Assembly (NCBI RefSeq): GCF_963678635.1
Contig: NC_087069.1
Coordinates: 51,036,938 to 51,100,937, forward strand
Direction: 5' to 3'
DNA length: 64,000 nucleotides
From: Symsagittifera roscoffensis
Lineage: Eukaryota > Xenacoelomorpha > Acoela > Convolutidae
Both the position numbers and the translations under genes were made by a program. Positions 1 through 10,173 of this stretch are shown here, piece by piece (position 1 is the first letter of the stretch; the number at the start of each line of letters is the position of its first letter). The notes under the pieces were generated by a model that was not told where the DNA came from, did not search any database, and saw nothing but the letters and a program-made list of their open reading frames with translations.

Positions 1-233
1 TTGTTCGCAATACAGATTGCATTCACTGTAAAACTCATTACATGAACAACCACCCGTGTTGACCAAAACCGTTTTTCCTACTGTTTCCATTATGAAAAAA
101 TTGCTTTTAATAAAATTTTGTACAATTCCATAGATACATATATTGTTAAGAAAACTCAGGAAAAGCATTTTTTTTAAAATTTTCAATTCTAAAAATTTTT
201 GGGAGAAGCTCGAAGCTCGTGATAGGATATCGA

Positions 234-1121
234 ATGGTGGAGCCAGCAGGATTCTCAGCTCAGGACAATCGTACTGATATGGGAATACCAGTATTTTGGG
301 CGACAGCAAATCTTGACCCACCGTGGCAATTCAAAAAATGGTTCGAATAATTTCTAAGGGCGGTAACTGTAAAAGAAAATGTAAACCCACAAATTATGCT
401 GGAGTTTTTAAAAGACATTTTAGAAGAACCACCACCACAACCAAAGACGCCACGAGATGGAGAATATGAAGTTGCGACGATAGCCAGAAACCTCAGAGAC
501 AAACTAGCAAGAGATCGAGCTATGCTAGAGAATGAGGGACCCAAGGGTTTATTATAAGGAAGTACAGAAGAAGCTTGTATCAATAATATTCCTATCTCTG
601 GGAACAGGAGGAAAGAAGAGCTTCCTGCAGAAAAACCACTTGCTGAAACTTCCAAAATGTCATTTAAGGAAATTACCAAATTAGCATTGGTCTCATACCA
701 AAAAGTTAATTGCGTGACATATGAAAGATACAAGTTGTTCAAACGAATGCAAGAACCAAGGGAACCGTTTGAGTCATTCCACGCGGAGCTAATTGCCCAA
801 GCAGCTAGGTCAGAACTAGACACACTTGAAAGTGAGATAGTTCGAGATGTGTTCAATTCAAAAATGAAAAACCTGACGCTGCAAGATACACTCACATCAA
901 AATATACTCATCTAGAACCAGAGGAGTTATTAAAGAGAGCCATAAACTTTGAGCATAGTAAATTGACTACAATGGCATTTCAGAAGACGATTGAAGCAGC
1001 AACCGTTCGAGCGAGCACTAGTTACCTTTCAGGGGTGAAGATAAAACAAGAACCAGTGATGGCTGTCAGGAAACTAAACTTGGCTACCCAATTAGTAGAT
1101 TACAATAAACAACCGATCTGA
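234..1121 (+). pseudogene. Gag-like protein of the Gypsy-type element, two in-frame stops
   Basis: One reading frame stays coding-like from the ATG at 234 to the TGA ending at 1121, about 295 codons, interrupted only by TAA at 348-350 and TAA at 555-557. The N-terminal part contains PPWQFKKWFE. A proline-rich stretch (EEPPPQPKTP) follows, then a helical, charged region (near FKRMQEPREPFESFHAEL) that looks like a retrotransposon Gag capsid-type helix bundle. No zinc knuckle is visible. Gag would package the element's RNA in particles. The start is the first ATG of the open frame. A 211-codon antisense frame over the same bases is a shadow. Confidence 0.7.
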
Positions 1122-1129
1122 GTGTTAGG

Positions 1130-1340
1130 GTGTTGAACACAAATCTCCGCTCGCCAGGCTGGGAGATAAAAGGAGCCACGTTTCTGGTGATGGCATGGAA
1201 AGCCAGTTGCATAATGGGGTTCGACCTAAAAGGACAAAGGGGGATCACAACCGCAGAGAAACCAGCTCCAAAAGAAATGTCAAGATTTGACGTGCTCATG
1301 TGCGTGCAGTCGGAAGGTTGGAAAAACAAAATCTTTTGAT
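1130..1340 (+). pseudogene. Probable protease-region remnant of the Gypsy-type element
   Basis: About 70 codons lie directly after Gag, in the position of the aspartic protease of Gypsy elements. The text CIMGFDLKGQ resembles the region after the flap of retroviral-type proteases, where an IIGxD-like motif is usual. No convincing D-S/T-G active site is readable, so the front of the domain is missing or frame-shifted. The call rests mainly on position between Gag and reverse transcriptase. Confidence 0.4.
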
Positions 1341-1552
1341 CGATTTAAAGATTTGTTTGGTAGACAGGTAATCTCAAAAAATCACATCGTAAGTTCAAAT
1401 TTAAGTACCTTTTTTGTTCGGTTCAAGAAGATGGAAGATGGGAGAAGAATCCCATTTCATATACAAAATAAGATTAAAAATCAATCAAAAAAATGTTTAT
1501 TTTTAACAATAAAAAGTTGGACTAGTGTACAAGCGATTGTTTCATAGCTCCA

Positions 1553-2270
1553 ATTGTAGTAACAGTAGAAAAAGATAATTCGATAAAATTAGCGCTCGAT
1601 GCAAAGCCAATCAACAGGCAACTGATCAAAAATAAATACCAAATACCCAATGTAGACCAACTCATCGATGAAGGAAGCCAAGTCGTTACAGAAAACAAAA
1701 AGGGTAAATTTTACTTCACAGTAATGCGTAGATTTGAAAAATGCGTATAGCCAGTTAAGATTGGCTGCAGACACAGCGAAACAATGTAATTTCAATATCT
1801 CGGGGAAAGGCTACCGAGACATACATGTTCCTCACATGATTTTATGGTTTGTCGGACATGCCAGCCGAATTTCAAAAAGCTATGGATAGAACTATTAACC
1901 ACGTATAGAATACTTTGTGCTTCTTGGAAGATATTCTTAGTTTGTCAAAGGGTAATGAAACACAACACGAAAAGTTAGTAGAAACAGTACTAAAAAATGT
2001 AGAGGACAAAAATGTGGCATGGAAAATTTCGAAAGGCGAATTCTTCAAGCACCAAGTTGACTGGTTAGGACACCAACTCTCGGAGTCGGGGGTCAGACCA
2101 AAGTTAACAAAAACAGAACGATACAGAACGTCAAACCACCGAAATCGCTAAAACAATTGAGATCATTTCTGGGTAGTATAAATCACCTAGAAAATTTGAT
2201 CCCGGACGTAAAGTTTAACCGAAAAATTACGTCCACTTCGTAAAGATGAGAACCAAAGGAAAAAGCTAAA
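1553..2270 (+). pseudogene. Reverse transcriptase remnant of the Gypsy-type element
   Basis: The start of an RT fingers/palm domain is readable at about 1553-1745 (LALDAKPINRQL, then KYQIPNVDQLIDE), and the palm and thumb in another frame at 1915-2151 (FLEDILSLSKGNETQHEKL, then WLGHQLSESG, the usual sequence after the active site in Gypsy RTs). A third frame continues near 2150-2200 with a SLKQLRSFLG-like thumb/connection segment. At least three frameshifts and several stops separate the pieces. The active-site tetrad at 1921-1932 reads F-L-E-D rather than x-x-D-D, so the first catalytic aspartate is replaced by glutamate. Confidence 0.75.
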
Positions 2271-2384
2271 GAACATGAAACTTCCGGTGAAAAAATTTGA
2301 GTGAGGGATGAGGCTAACATTTCCAAAGTAAACTAATCGAGACAAGTAAGCAAGTAAACTATTCTGACACTAATCGAGAAACAA

Positions 2385-2941
2385 AGGTTAAGTGTGACGC
2401 AAGCCACAACAGCTTGGGGTTAATTTAAAACAACAAACAGACAAAGTGTTGTGAGTTCCGATCTCGTTCGCATCCAGTTACCTAAATATACAAAAAAAAA
2501 TTTTCAACAAGTGAACTAGAGTTTCTTACAGTTGTTTGAGCAGTTGATAGATACAAACATTACCTTTCCGGTAAAACATTTACCACTGCAACAGATCACA
2601 AAGCTTTAACCTCAGCCCTAGATGGGAACAAATCAAATAAAACCTATCAATCACGGTTGATCCGTGGGGTCGATCGAGCATTGTCTCGTCAATTTAAAAC
2701 AATTCACATTCCAGGGAAGGACATGGGGATAGTCGATTATTTATTACAAGATCCATACAATGACCCTTGGCCCGAATCCAAACTAGACAATAAAATTGTT
2801 GTAGCAATAATTAACTCCTTTCACAAAGCCCTAGACTGCATGGACAGTAGGCTAGAAATCACTGGGTGGCTTAACCGGAACGAAAATCTTCTAGATAAAT
2901 TTAGAAGGAATGTTGCGAAACAGTCATGGCTTAGTGGTTGA
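2385..2941 (+). pseudogene. RNase H domain remnant of the Gypsy-type element
   Basis: RNase H degrades the RNA strand during reverse transcription. KCDASHNSLGV near 2390 gives the first catalytic Asp block. FSTSELEFLTVV near 2500 gives the Glu block. ATDHKALTSAL at about 2585 gives the second Asp block, followed by FKTIHIPGKDMGIVDYL near 2693, the typical end of a Gypsy RNase H (a histidine/aspartate loop). The parts sit in different frames; the last one is open from about 2657 to 2941. The order RT, RNase H, integrase supports Ty3/Gypsy rather than Copia. Confidence 0.75.
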
Positions 2942-3565
2942 TATGGCAACGAAAACGTTCAAAAACGAGCAAAGCTCGACCGAAGCCAAAAAAAGTCAAC
3001 TTTCGCGACCGTCGAAACCGCTAAACAACAGCTCAAAAAGAAAACAGATAATTTTTTCTTTATTTCAACACAGCAAACAGTCGTGTCAAGATACTGCAAA
3101 AATAGTCCAAAATTCAGTGAAACAATTTCAGAAAAAAAAACTGACCACAGAAGGAGATGACAGAAAAACTCAACCGATCGTACCACTGGTGGCCGGATAC
3201 ACCACAGTAATGGAGGAACGAAGACAGTGAAGAGAGCATTCTAGTTCCGAAGTGGAATCGATCGCTGTCTATCACAAACGAAATGTGAAATCACAGAAAA
3301 GCTGCAACGAAATAGAAAAAAAATTCGCGGGGCCGGAAAAAAACAGCTCGGATAGCGAAACAAGGATTCAATCGAGAGGCAAATGGCAGCTGTCACCGGA
3401 CCAACTGAAGGAGGCGGACATCAAGTTACTATCATTCTGGCAATTGAAGTGGATCCAAGGAGCACAGAGGAAATGGAGGACGACCAAGAGTTGTGTGCGA
3501 TAGTAAAGGTCAATAGACAGAAAAAAGAACAGAAGCTGCAAAGGCAGCAACGGAAAATACATTAG
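2942..3565 (+). pseudogene. Basic linker region between RNase H and integrase
   Basis: The interval is Lys/Ser/Gln-rich in every readable frame, with no recognised domain. Its end (3383-3565) matches 57300-57620 in the second fragment of this family. The second copy carries about 120 bp more, after the shared CTATCATTCTGGCA, so this copy has an internal deletion. The segment probably encodes a spacer of the polyprotein and the start of the integrase N-terminal region. Confidence 0.45.
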
Positions 3566-4340
3566 ACAACTTTTCCAAATTGTTCGACAAAATTCTCCTC
3601 GTAGAACTGACCTCGGAGGACACCTGGATGGATCGGCTCAGACAAGTAATAGAACGTGGATACAAACAAGGATGGGACTCTATACTAATCCGCTGTGGTC
3701 AAAGATGGTTGTGAAAGAGGACTGCATAATGTTGAATAACAGCTTTGCAGTACCACTTCAACTGAGACAGGTAGTGCTCAAGCAAATCCATCGGGGTAAT
3801 CTAGGTCAAGAAGACATGCTGGGGGTCTCACAATACCTGTGGTGGCAGCATATGCACAAGGGCATTGTGAATCTCGCGGAAGAGTGTCGTAGTAGAAACC
3901 AGATATGGTAAGAACATAAAATATCTCATTCCGAAAAACGCATCAAAACCGCTTCCACTGATTACGCAGCCGGGCCAAGAAGTGTATTTCGATTATGCGG
4001 GACCGTTAGAAAGACACAGGTGAAAAATTCTGCCTTCTAGTAGCTATAGATTGATTCTCGAAATTTCATTCGCTAAAAATAACTAAATCAACAAGTGGAA
4101 AGTGTACAGTAAAATTTTTGCGCTCAAACATAGACACACAGTGCACCCGGAATCGATACGAACTGACCAATTTTTGGGGTTTAGAGGGAAAACACTCGGA
4201 AGTTTTTGTGTTCAGCACAATTTTGAACAGAAATGATGCCCTGTGGGTGAACATCGCAGTTGCGGACTAGTAGAACGAGCTATTCAAACCTCGCCATCAG
4301 GAGGGCAAAATCAAACACACCGGGCCCTAGTTCGATACCT
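3566..4340 (+). pseudogene. Integrase remnant of the Gypsy-type element
   Basis: Retroviral-type integrase inserts the element's cDNA into the genome. The zinc-binding N-terminus is visible at 3780-3900 (QIHRGNLGQ with YLWWQHMHKGIV), but the C-x2-C pair that is clear in the copy at 57480 is damaged here (CRSRNQ). The first catalytic aspartate is readable near 3990 (EVYFDYAGP), followed by frame-shifted core sequence. Near 4240-4270 the bases encode a remnant of the HRSCGLVERA type, which carries the catalytic Glu. Several 1-base indels separate the parts. Confidence 0.75.
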
Positions 4341-4505
4341 GGACCAAAAACCAGGAAGAAGTCGCATTAAGGAAATCGGAGAAAAAATTGAAAAACAAGA
4401 AACAAGACGACCAGTTACAAAACATTGACCAAACAAGCTGCTTCTGCAACTAGATCGGACAGACACGCACAATCAAGTTTCACGCCTAAAAACAAACAAA
4501 AATGA

Positions 4506-4706
4506 AGAAAGATAGATTCGGGTACCAGACCAGAGGATATTCTGGACCCATTTCAGAATCGAAACCTGGCACCATCAAAGTGGGAGAAGTTGGCGGATCA
4601 ACTTCTCAAGAGGGGAGTACAGAAGGTAGCAGACGAACTAAGGGTCAAAAACCAGCCAGCAGCTGAACGGATGAAAAATTCGAGCCTCCTCAGGGGTCCG
4701 AAGTAG
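4506..4706 (+). pseudogene. Unrecognised tail ORF after the Gypsy integrase
   Basis: An open frame without ATG runs from the stop at 4503-4505 to the TAG at 4704-4706. It encodes a charged, helical-looking peptide (RPEDILDPFQNRN, then WEKLADQLLKRGVQKVADE). I do not recognise it. It could be the end of the Gypsy polyprotein, a third-ORF product, or a second Gag-like domain. It is followed by degenerate coding-like sequence up to the N gap. Confidence 0.3.
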
Positions 4707-4804
4707 TTCTAGACAGACAAAGAACAAAGAGCCAAAACGCGTTGGGGACCCAATAAAACATTTTATAAAGGAGGTCTCAGAGGAATTAACAGGGGGAGCA
4801 CTCC

Positions 4805-5004
4805 NNNNNNNNNNNNNNNNNNNNNNNNNNNNNNNNNNNNNNNNNNNNNNNNNNNNNNNNNNNNNNNNNNNNNNNNNNNNNNNNNNNNNNNNNNNNNNNN
4901 NNNNNNNNNNNNNNNNNNNNNNNNNNNNNNNNNNNNNNNNNNNNNNNNNNNNNNNNNNNNNNNNNNNNNNNNNNNNNNNNNNNNNNNNNNNNNNNNNNNN
5001 NNNN
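4805..5004. other. Assembly gap (200 N)
   Basis: There are exactly 200 N. The same length recurs at 55942-56141, so it is a fixed-length placeholder and says nothing about the true distance. Open frames running across it are artefacts. Confidence 0.99.
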
Positions 5005-5198
5005 CGTTTGAAAACTCTTGAACAGCCAGCTAGCACTCCCTAGTCCCTCCTGAATAGCCTGCTAGCACTGCCTGGGCCTTCTGGAACAGCATGCACAAAC
5101 TTCTTGGACACTTTGGTACAGTCTGCACTTCCCTCTGAGACAACTGCTCGAAACTTTTGACGCCTCTTAGGGAAATTTTTGGTGCCTCAGAAGTAGTA
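5005..5198. repeat. Short imperfect repeats next to the palindrome
   Basis: The phrases GAACAGCC...CTAGCACT and GAATAGCCTGCTAGCACT recur at about 30-50 base spacing. The segment GAGACAACTGCTCGAAA with TTTGACGCCTCT at about 5136-5170 recurs near 32208-32380, beside the second palindrome, in the same orientation. This suggests one repeat family associated with both palindromes. No coding content is seen. Confidence 0.5.
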
Positions 5199-5368
5199 TT
5201 GTAATCCGCCGTGTGTCCTAAGGGGAGGGTCATTCCTAAGGGGGGGGTCAAAAAGGTCCCAAAACAAAGTGAGGGGTCCTAAAAGTAGGACACCCACTTA
5301 GGTTTTAGGACCTTTTTGACCCTCCTCTAGGAATGACCCACCCACCTAAAGACACAGGGCGGATTACA
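5199..5368. repeat. Palindromic foldback/MITE-like element, copy 1
   Basis: The two arms of about 75-80 bp are near-perfect reverse complements. The left arm starts TGTAATCCGCC and the right arm ends GGCGGATTACA. Inside, CCTAAGGGGAGGGTCATTCC is answered by the complement near 5325-5350. The loop is only a few tens of bases. The structure fits a non-autonomous foldback DNA element. No clear target-site duplication is visible. It carries no gene; short open frames over it follow from its composition. Confidence 0.8.
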
Positions 5369-5939
5369 GTTGAGGACCCTCAATTTAGGAAAATGGTCGA
5401 AGATTCTGTTGGCGGTATTAATGCTTCAGTTATTTCATTCCTAATTTTGGGGGTCTCAAATCAACAAAATATAATTTTCCTTGCGATTTTATACCAAAAG
5501 GACGCTCAATTGTACGAATTGGGGAACTCCACCCTCTATTACTTGTTATTGTTCTTCCTAACGTTCTACTAAGTATCTCAGCCTTGTATTTGGAAAGGAA
5601 ATTCGAAGTTCAAAAATAATTGACGAAAAGTATGGGAAAATTTGTCAAAAATTTGAAAAAAATGAAAACTTTTGATTTTATTAAGAAGCTAAGAGACATT
5701 TACAAAATGTGTTTCTGAATTAATATGAGACCTGAAAATGGCGGCATTTATCATATAGAGGATGTAACGCAAAAAGAGAAAAAATGTACTTTCGGGAAAC
5801 TTGAAAAATCAACAAAAATTCCAGATAAATTGCCCCACACAACAGTACTGCTCGCAACTCCACGGAATCGGTTTGCTCTACTGAAAAGTTCATATCTGAA
5901 ATAGAAGAAATTTGGAATTATTAATTAAATAATTTTCGA
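5369..5939. other. AT-rich stretch without recognisable gene
   Basis: A 79-codon open frame at 5333-5572 begins inside the palindrome and has no family signal. The rest is AT-rich, with many stops on both strands. Part may be the 5' portion of the Polinton that follows, but nothing here is alignable by eye to copy C. Confidence 0.5.
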
Positions 5940-5965
5940 GCACTAGTGTTTGCGACAAGGAAAGT

Positions 5966-7300
5966 ATGATAAGGAATAACGATTTACAAAAAATGAGATT
6001 ATTAGGAAATTGGCACACTGAGGACATAGATGGCAAAAATATATCATTCACAGTTTTTTCAACGGGCGTAAGTTCAAAAAAGCAGTACATTCATAATTTC
6101 TATGTAGTATTCGTTTCGAGGTGGAAAGAAATTGCAAATAAAGAGTACGCACAAAGTTGTAAAGAGCAGTTTTATTTACACGAGCTTTTACAGATAATGT
6201 AGTCTATCTGCGCAAAACAGAAATATGGAAAAGTTACTGATCAGACAATTGCCACCCATGAAATTTTTTTGAATATTTCTTCGAAGTTAATTGAGAAAAG
6301 AGTGGAAAGGAAATTCCGAATATGCTTTAATAAACTTTCAAAATATCAAAAAATGCTAGTGATATACCTAATTATATATCACCCGGTTATAGGTTTGAGT
6401 AAGCGGTATCTAGAAGGTTAATTTCTTTTCTACTGGCTTGAAAATCAGCAGGTCGGAGAAGTTTTGGGAAAATAAAAAACGAAATTGGAAAAGCGTAGAG
6501 TTACTTCAACTGATTTGGAAATAAATCATGAGATTTATTTGTCTGTGAAAAAAACCTATCCTGAAAATTCTTACCGAAGAAATTACTTTTTAGCTGCATG
6601 TTCACTTTCTTCTCCTCCTCTACTAACGAGGAGTGGTCTTATGATGGTCTTATTGGCATAGACAACTCTTCATTGGACAAGTATTTGAATGATTTTAAAA
6701 TTCTAAGAATGTATGCTATTTTACACGACGCTGCAGGTTATGTTCATTAAGTTTATTACACTGGTCCCTTATACTGCTATATGTTACCATGGAAATATAA
6801 CAACAGTCTGATTGGTCACTTTAGTGGAGTTTCAATTTAATTAATAAACCTTTTGTTAGAATGTTGAGTGAAAGATCGGTTGTGCCGGACTTTGAAAAAT
6901 TTTCGATACAAGAAAAGTAACTTTATAATAAAAGAACCAGCAATTACAACTTCTGCCCACGGCGTTTCTATAGTTTTTTTTAACCTCCAGTCAGTTTTAA
7001 CTTCCTTCAAAAACCAGAACAAAAAATCTACAACTGGCTAACAAAGAATTTGCACGGAATACGCTGGGACATCGGCGATTATTTATATCTAAATTTAAAC
7101 CCCATTGTTCAAAGTTTTGTACTCAGAAACTCCAATGTTGTTTTTTATGCCAAGGGGAAAAAAGCAAACCTTCTAGCTAAATATTTGGATCGGAGAGTAG
7201 AAAATCTCGATGAATTGAACTGTCCACGAATAGAAAACCTAAATATCAATAAAAACTTCAATTGTGGAAAACATTTACCTCATTAGAACTCTAAAAACCA
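5966..7300 (+). pseudogene. Unrecognised conserved Polinton protein X, copy A
   Basis: A broken gene of about 450 codons shared with copy C (56150-57295). Readable parts are LLGNWHTEDIDGKN (5966-6202), EQFYLHELLQIM, an ILHDAA-type segment near 6720, and the C-terminal piece at 7050-7286 (HGIRWDIGDYLYLNLN, then AKYLDRRVENLDELNCPRIE and a C-x3-H near the end). It is followed by FYDWLKNQQ. I do not recognise the domain. Its place just upstream of the small genes and ATPase is the same in copy C, which argues for a real element gene. Numerous stops and frameshifts are present. Confidence 0.5.
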
Positions 7301-7415
7301 TTTTGCGTGAAAAAAAAACAAAAGCCTTTTATGATTGGTTGAAAAACCAACAACAGCGAAAGAGTTGCGAAATTGTAGACATATCTATCTCCTAATTCAG
7401 TTCTTTGTGCTTGGA

Positions 7416-7681
7416 GGACACTGGAGAGTGACATAAAGATATCGATGACACGAATAGAACGAATTGATTGTCGAGGTCAAGTGGTGCAACCAAGGGAACA
7501 AATTACTCTTCCTGAAGAAGATTTGGCTACCTTAAGAAGATTTTCCCTTTTTATCGATCAATCCATCTACTTTCAGCGCTTCAATTACACTGGAAATTTT
7601 AGCCAACAAACGAGGAGTTTACCTTCCCAAGCTAGTCTTAGTACCCAAACGTCAACCAGGATTTCAAATGGATCTAAATAG
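7416..7681 (+). pseudogene. Small Polinton protein, copy A
   Basis: A frame of about 80-88 codons ends at 7681 (TAG). The first ATG in frame is 7445, but homology with copy C (which begins at ATG 59379) extends some ten codons further upstream to about 7416, where A has no ATG. The original start therefore appears lost. The product has a charged N-terminus (RIERIDCRGQVVQPREQ) and a Ser/Thr-rich tail (SQASLSTQTSTR). No domain is recognised. It is conserved in copies B and C, so it is probably a genuine element gene. Confidence 0.5.
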
Positions 7682-7919
7682 TTGGGCGCTCTCTGAACCA
7701 ATCCAAAAATAGTGAGAGAAGAAATAGTGAAAAAAATAATTTATCATGAAAAACTGAAACTGTGCTGACTAACTATGTATTAGAGATGTGTGATAAAAAA
7801 GATGATATTGATAGTAATGATTACACGCGATATAGTATTTATTACTGTTCAGAAACTTAACATATTTTTTATACAATCAAATGAGTTCACTGACTAAATT
7901 CAAAAAGTTGAGTTTGTTC
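7682..7919. other. Intergenic leader upstream of the membrane protein gene
   Basis: AT-rich, non-coding in A and B. The same interval in B (13784-14007) is shorter by an internal deletion, and neither shows a readable protein. With the adjacent GA tract it is a plausible promoter/5' leader for the membrane protein-ATPase pair. Confidence 0.3.
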
Positions 7920-7941
7920 GAGAGAGAGAGAGAGAGAGAAA
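7920..7941 (+). repeat. (GA)n tract just before the membrane protein gene, copy A
   Basis: A run of GA dinucleotides lies about 20 bases upstream of the ATG at 7961. The equivalent tract in copy B (14008-14038) is longer and ends about 17 bases from its ATG. Confidence 0.8.
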
Positions 7942-7960
7942 AAACTTCAAAACAAATAAA

Positions 7961-8250
7961 ATGAATGAAAAACCAGTTGATGAAACTGATTCAAATATAA
8001 TCAACGATATAGTTTACGGTGATAATGACACAGCAGAACAAAAATTTTGGAAATTTTGTAATGATATTACTGTACCAAGATCTGAAGTAGTTTTTTTATA
8101 TCAGATTAACTTTGCTTTTTTATTTTGCCTTTTATTAAGTCTTTCTATATTCAAACTTTTTTAACAAAACTAAGCTGTGAAGAGACTTCAGTTTGGTTTT
8201 TAGTTTTATCTGGTCTAGTTGATTACGTCTTACCATATCCAAGGATATGA
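7961..8250 (+). pseudogene. One-pass membrane protein of the Polinton, copy A
   Basis: ATG 7961 opens a frame with an acidic N-terminal part (NEKPVDETDSNIINDIVYGD) and a hydrophobic segment (FAFLFCLLLSLSIF). The frame breaks at 8164. After a shift it continues with CEETSVWFLVLSGLVDYV and ends at TGA 8248-8250. The last four bases overlap the ATPase start (ATGA at 8247-8250). Small membrane proteins immediately before the packaging ATPase occur in copies A, B and C here. The function is unknown; a virion membrane or assembly role is a guess. A single frameshift separates the halves. Confidence 0.6.
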
Positions 8251-8948
8251 ATAAAATTATTGATACGTCAACGCGATTGTTCATGGCAGTTGTAGGACTA
8301 TCGGGATTGGGTAAAACAGAGTTAATTTTCAAATTATTGAAAGGAGAAACATTTTATTCAAAGTTTTCAAGAGTCATATACTTTTACAAAGACATTCAGC
8401 CTGTTATTAATGGGAACTTGAATTCCCAAAGGCTTCAAATTAAGTTTTTGAATTTCACCGGATTTGATTGTTAGAGAAAAAATGAAAACGTTCTAATAGT
8501 GTTCGACGATTCATGCGAGGAAATTTCTAAAGATAAAAAATTTGTGAAACTCACAATGGCAGGCAGACATAAAGGTCTAGAAGTTTTTTACGTGAAACAT
8601 AATTTATTTCAACAAAGCCGATAGTCACGTACCATTGATTTAAACACATCTCATATCTTTTTATTCAAATCACCTCGTGACATGCCGCAACTCGATTATC
8701 TTGGAAGACAACTTAATTCACTAAAACTTTTGAGAAACTGCATTGAACTTGCTACAAAAGATACGTACGGACTCCTTCTAATCAGTTTGGATCCTCGAAC
8801 ATCAGACTGTTTGAGAAACTGCTCAAACATTATACCTTCTGGATCTTCGATTTTCTATTTACCAATTGATAAGGCAGAGGCCATGCCAATCACAAATGAA
8901 CGCGAAAAAAGTATCTGTTCTACGGTATATGGTACAGTTAAATCCTAG
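8247..8948 (+). pseudogene. A32-like packaging ATPase of the Polinton, copy A (two TAG stops)
   Basis: One frame of about 233 codons runs from ATG 8247 to TAG 8946-8948 and is broken only by TAG 8472-8474 and TAG 8622-8624. The Walker A motif GLSGLGKT is intact at 8295-8318. The Walker B motif VLIVFDDSCEE follows the first stop. VFYVKHNLFQQ and FLFKSPRD with YLGRQLNSLK give the downstream motifs seen in Polinton packaging ATPases of the FtsK/HerA/A32 group. Such ATPases pump the DNA genome into the capsid. The start overlaps the previous gene by ATGA, which indicates translational or transcriptional coupling in the original element. Confidence 0.85.
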
Positions 8949-9270
8949 TCAGTTTTGCAGTTTCATTAGAAAACAACAAATATACAAGTCATTTCAGTTG
9001 TTTGTGAACGCTTGCTCAATGTAGTCAATGGTAATGAACGTGTAAGCATCTCTACCATACAGAGTTTTGAAGAAGCATACCGACTTTTAATAAGCCCTAA
9101 AGTAAACCTTGAAAGAAAACGTGTAATTTTTTTGAGCAAACAAGATCCGATAAAAACTTTATTTCTGTTTCAAGTACTTGAAAGTATAAAAGAGTTCGGC
9201 AGAGATGAAGAAGACGAAGTCGAAAAGATGGGAAATCTACGACTTCTGGGGAAAAACTGTTAAAAAATAA
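8949..9270 (+). pseudogene. Polinton linker protein (LLNVVNGN family), copy A, internally deleted
   Basis: Remains of the gene between ATPase and integrase. CERLLNVVNGNERVS near 9005 is shared with copy C (CECLLNVVNGNV near 60900). The open part at 9012-9263 ends in a charged tail (EFGRDEEDEVEKMGNL) followed by DFWGKN-type sequence. Relative to copy B (14395-14620), a middle part is missing here, while B lacks the beginning. No domain is recognised. Confidence 0.5.
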
Positions 9271-9369
9271 AAACTCTGTTAAAATTTCAGCGCTGTTTGG
9301 CAGCTTAAGGAACTTGAAAGATACAACACAGCTTTCACTTAGAAAAATTAAACGTTTTTTGCACTCTGA

Positions 9370-10173
9370 ACCTGCATATACAAAGTGACGAACCGTTTGA
9401 CGCAAATGCCTCGTCTCAAGGTTAAAGTTTATGACATAAACGAAATATGGTCTCTCGATTTAGCATATGCTGACAAATAGCAAAATATATCAGAGACATC
9501 AAATATCTTCTTATTGCAGTAGATTGCATGTCCCGCTATCTTCCAGTCCAACCATTGAAGTCCAAGTATGCCTCAACAACAGCAGAAGCATTTAAACAAA
9601 TGGTAAAGATGAAACAACCAGAAAAAGTATGGGTACATAAAGCTACAGAGTTTAGGGGATCATTCGAAACATTATGAGAAAAGGAAGACCTTGAAACCTA
9701 AACAACAGGGAGTGAGAAAAAGTCTGCATTTGCGGAGAGAAACACTCGATCACTGAAAAAAATGATTTATAAATACTTGGAGGACAAATTGACCTACTCG
9801 TACATAGAAAAACTTCAAGAGTTCGTTAACACAAAAAACTTGAGAACAAACAGAGTAACCAAACTAGCGCCAAACAAAGTAACGAAGGAAGATGTTCCAC
9901 GATTAATTTCATTAACAGCTAACCAGTCATCTATTAGTTCGTCGACCTTAGCTCTATGTTGGTGATTTTGTAAGACCAGCCAAAAGAGACATACCGTTTC
10001 GAAAAAGATACAAACAAAATTTCACAGACGAAGTTTTTGAAATATTTGATATAACAACAAGGAATCCCCCTACATATAGTTTCATCGAAGCAAATAAGGA
10101 ACCGATAGAAGGCAAGTTTTATGAGGCTGAACTAATCAGAGTTGTTGAGAATGAAGAATTACAAAATGTCTAA
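9370..10173 (+). pseudogene. Polinton integrase (retroviral type), copy A
   Basis: The catalytic core and C-terminal domain are spread over several frames: EIWSLDLAYADK (first Asp, about 9450-9477), AVDCMSRYLPVQPL (about 9507), VWVHKATEFRG (9630-9660), SAFAERNTRS (Glu block), IYKYLEDKLTYSYI, RTNRVTKLAPNKVTKEDVP and finally a GDFVR...FRK.YKQ C-terminal domain ending ELIRVVENEELQNV at TAA 10171-10173. This is the rve-type integrase that inserts Polintons. The second Asp position reads His (CAT at 9636-9638). A 1-base loss at 9478 creates a TAG that is also present in copy B. The stop overlaps the next start by 8 bases. Confidence 0.85.

Larger units (their letters stand above)
1..4804 (+). mobile_element. 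Decayed Ty3/Gypsy-type LTR retrotransposon (internal region)
   Basis: Remnants of Gag, protease, reverse transcriptase, RNase H and integrase follow each other on the + strand in Ty3/Gypsy order (integrase after RNase H). Every domain carries stops or frameshifts. I could not identify an LTR: the left end may lie outside the window and the right end is cut by the N gap. The first 230 bases are AT-rich and non-coding and could be LTR or leader. A second fragment of the same family, at 57296-59374, shares the integrase and the 3' tail with high identity. Confidence 0.8.

Noticed and set aside
260-895. A 211-codon minus-strand open frame
   Set aside because: It is antisense to the Gag frame 234-1121. 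The + strand shows recognisable retroelement order and the antisense text is low-complexity Ser/Leu with no family signal.
4638-5036. Open frame across the first N gap
   Set aside because: It consists mostly of unknown residues; the gap length is a placeholder.
8472-8624. TAG recoding (two TAG stops in an otherwise open ATPase frame)
   Set aside because: Other genes of the same element carry TAA and TGA stops and frameshifts, so ordinary decay explains the TAGs.
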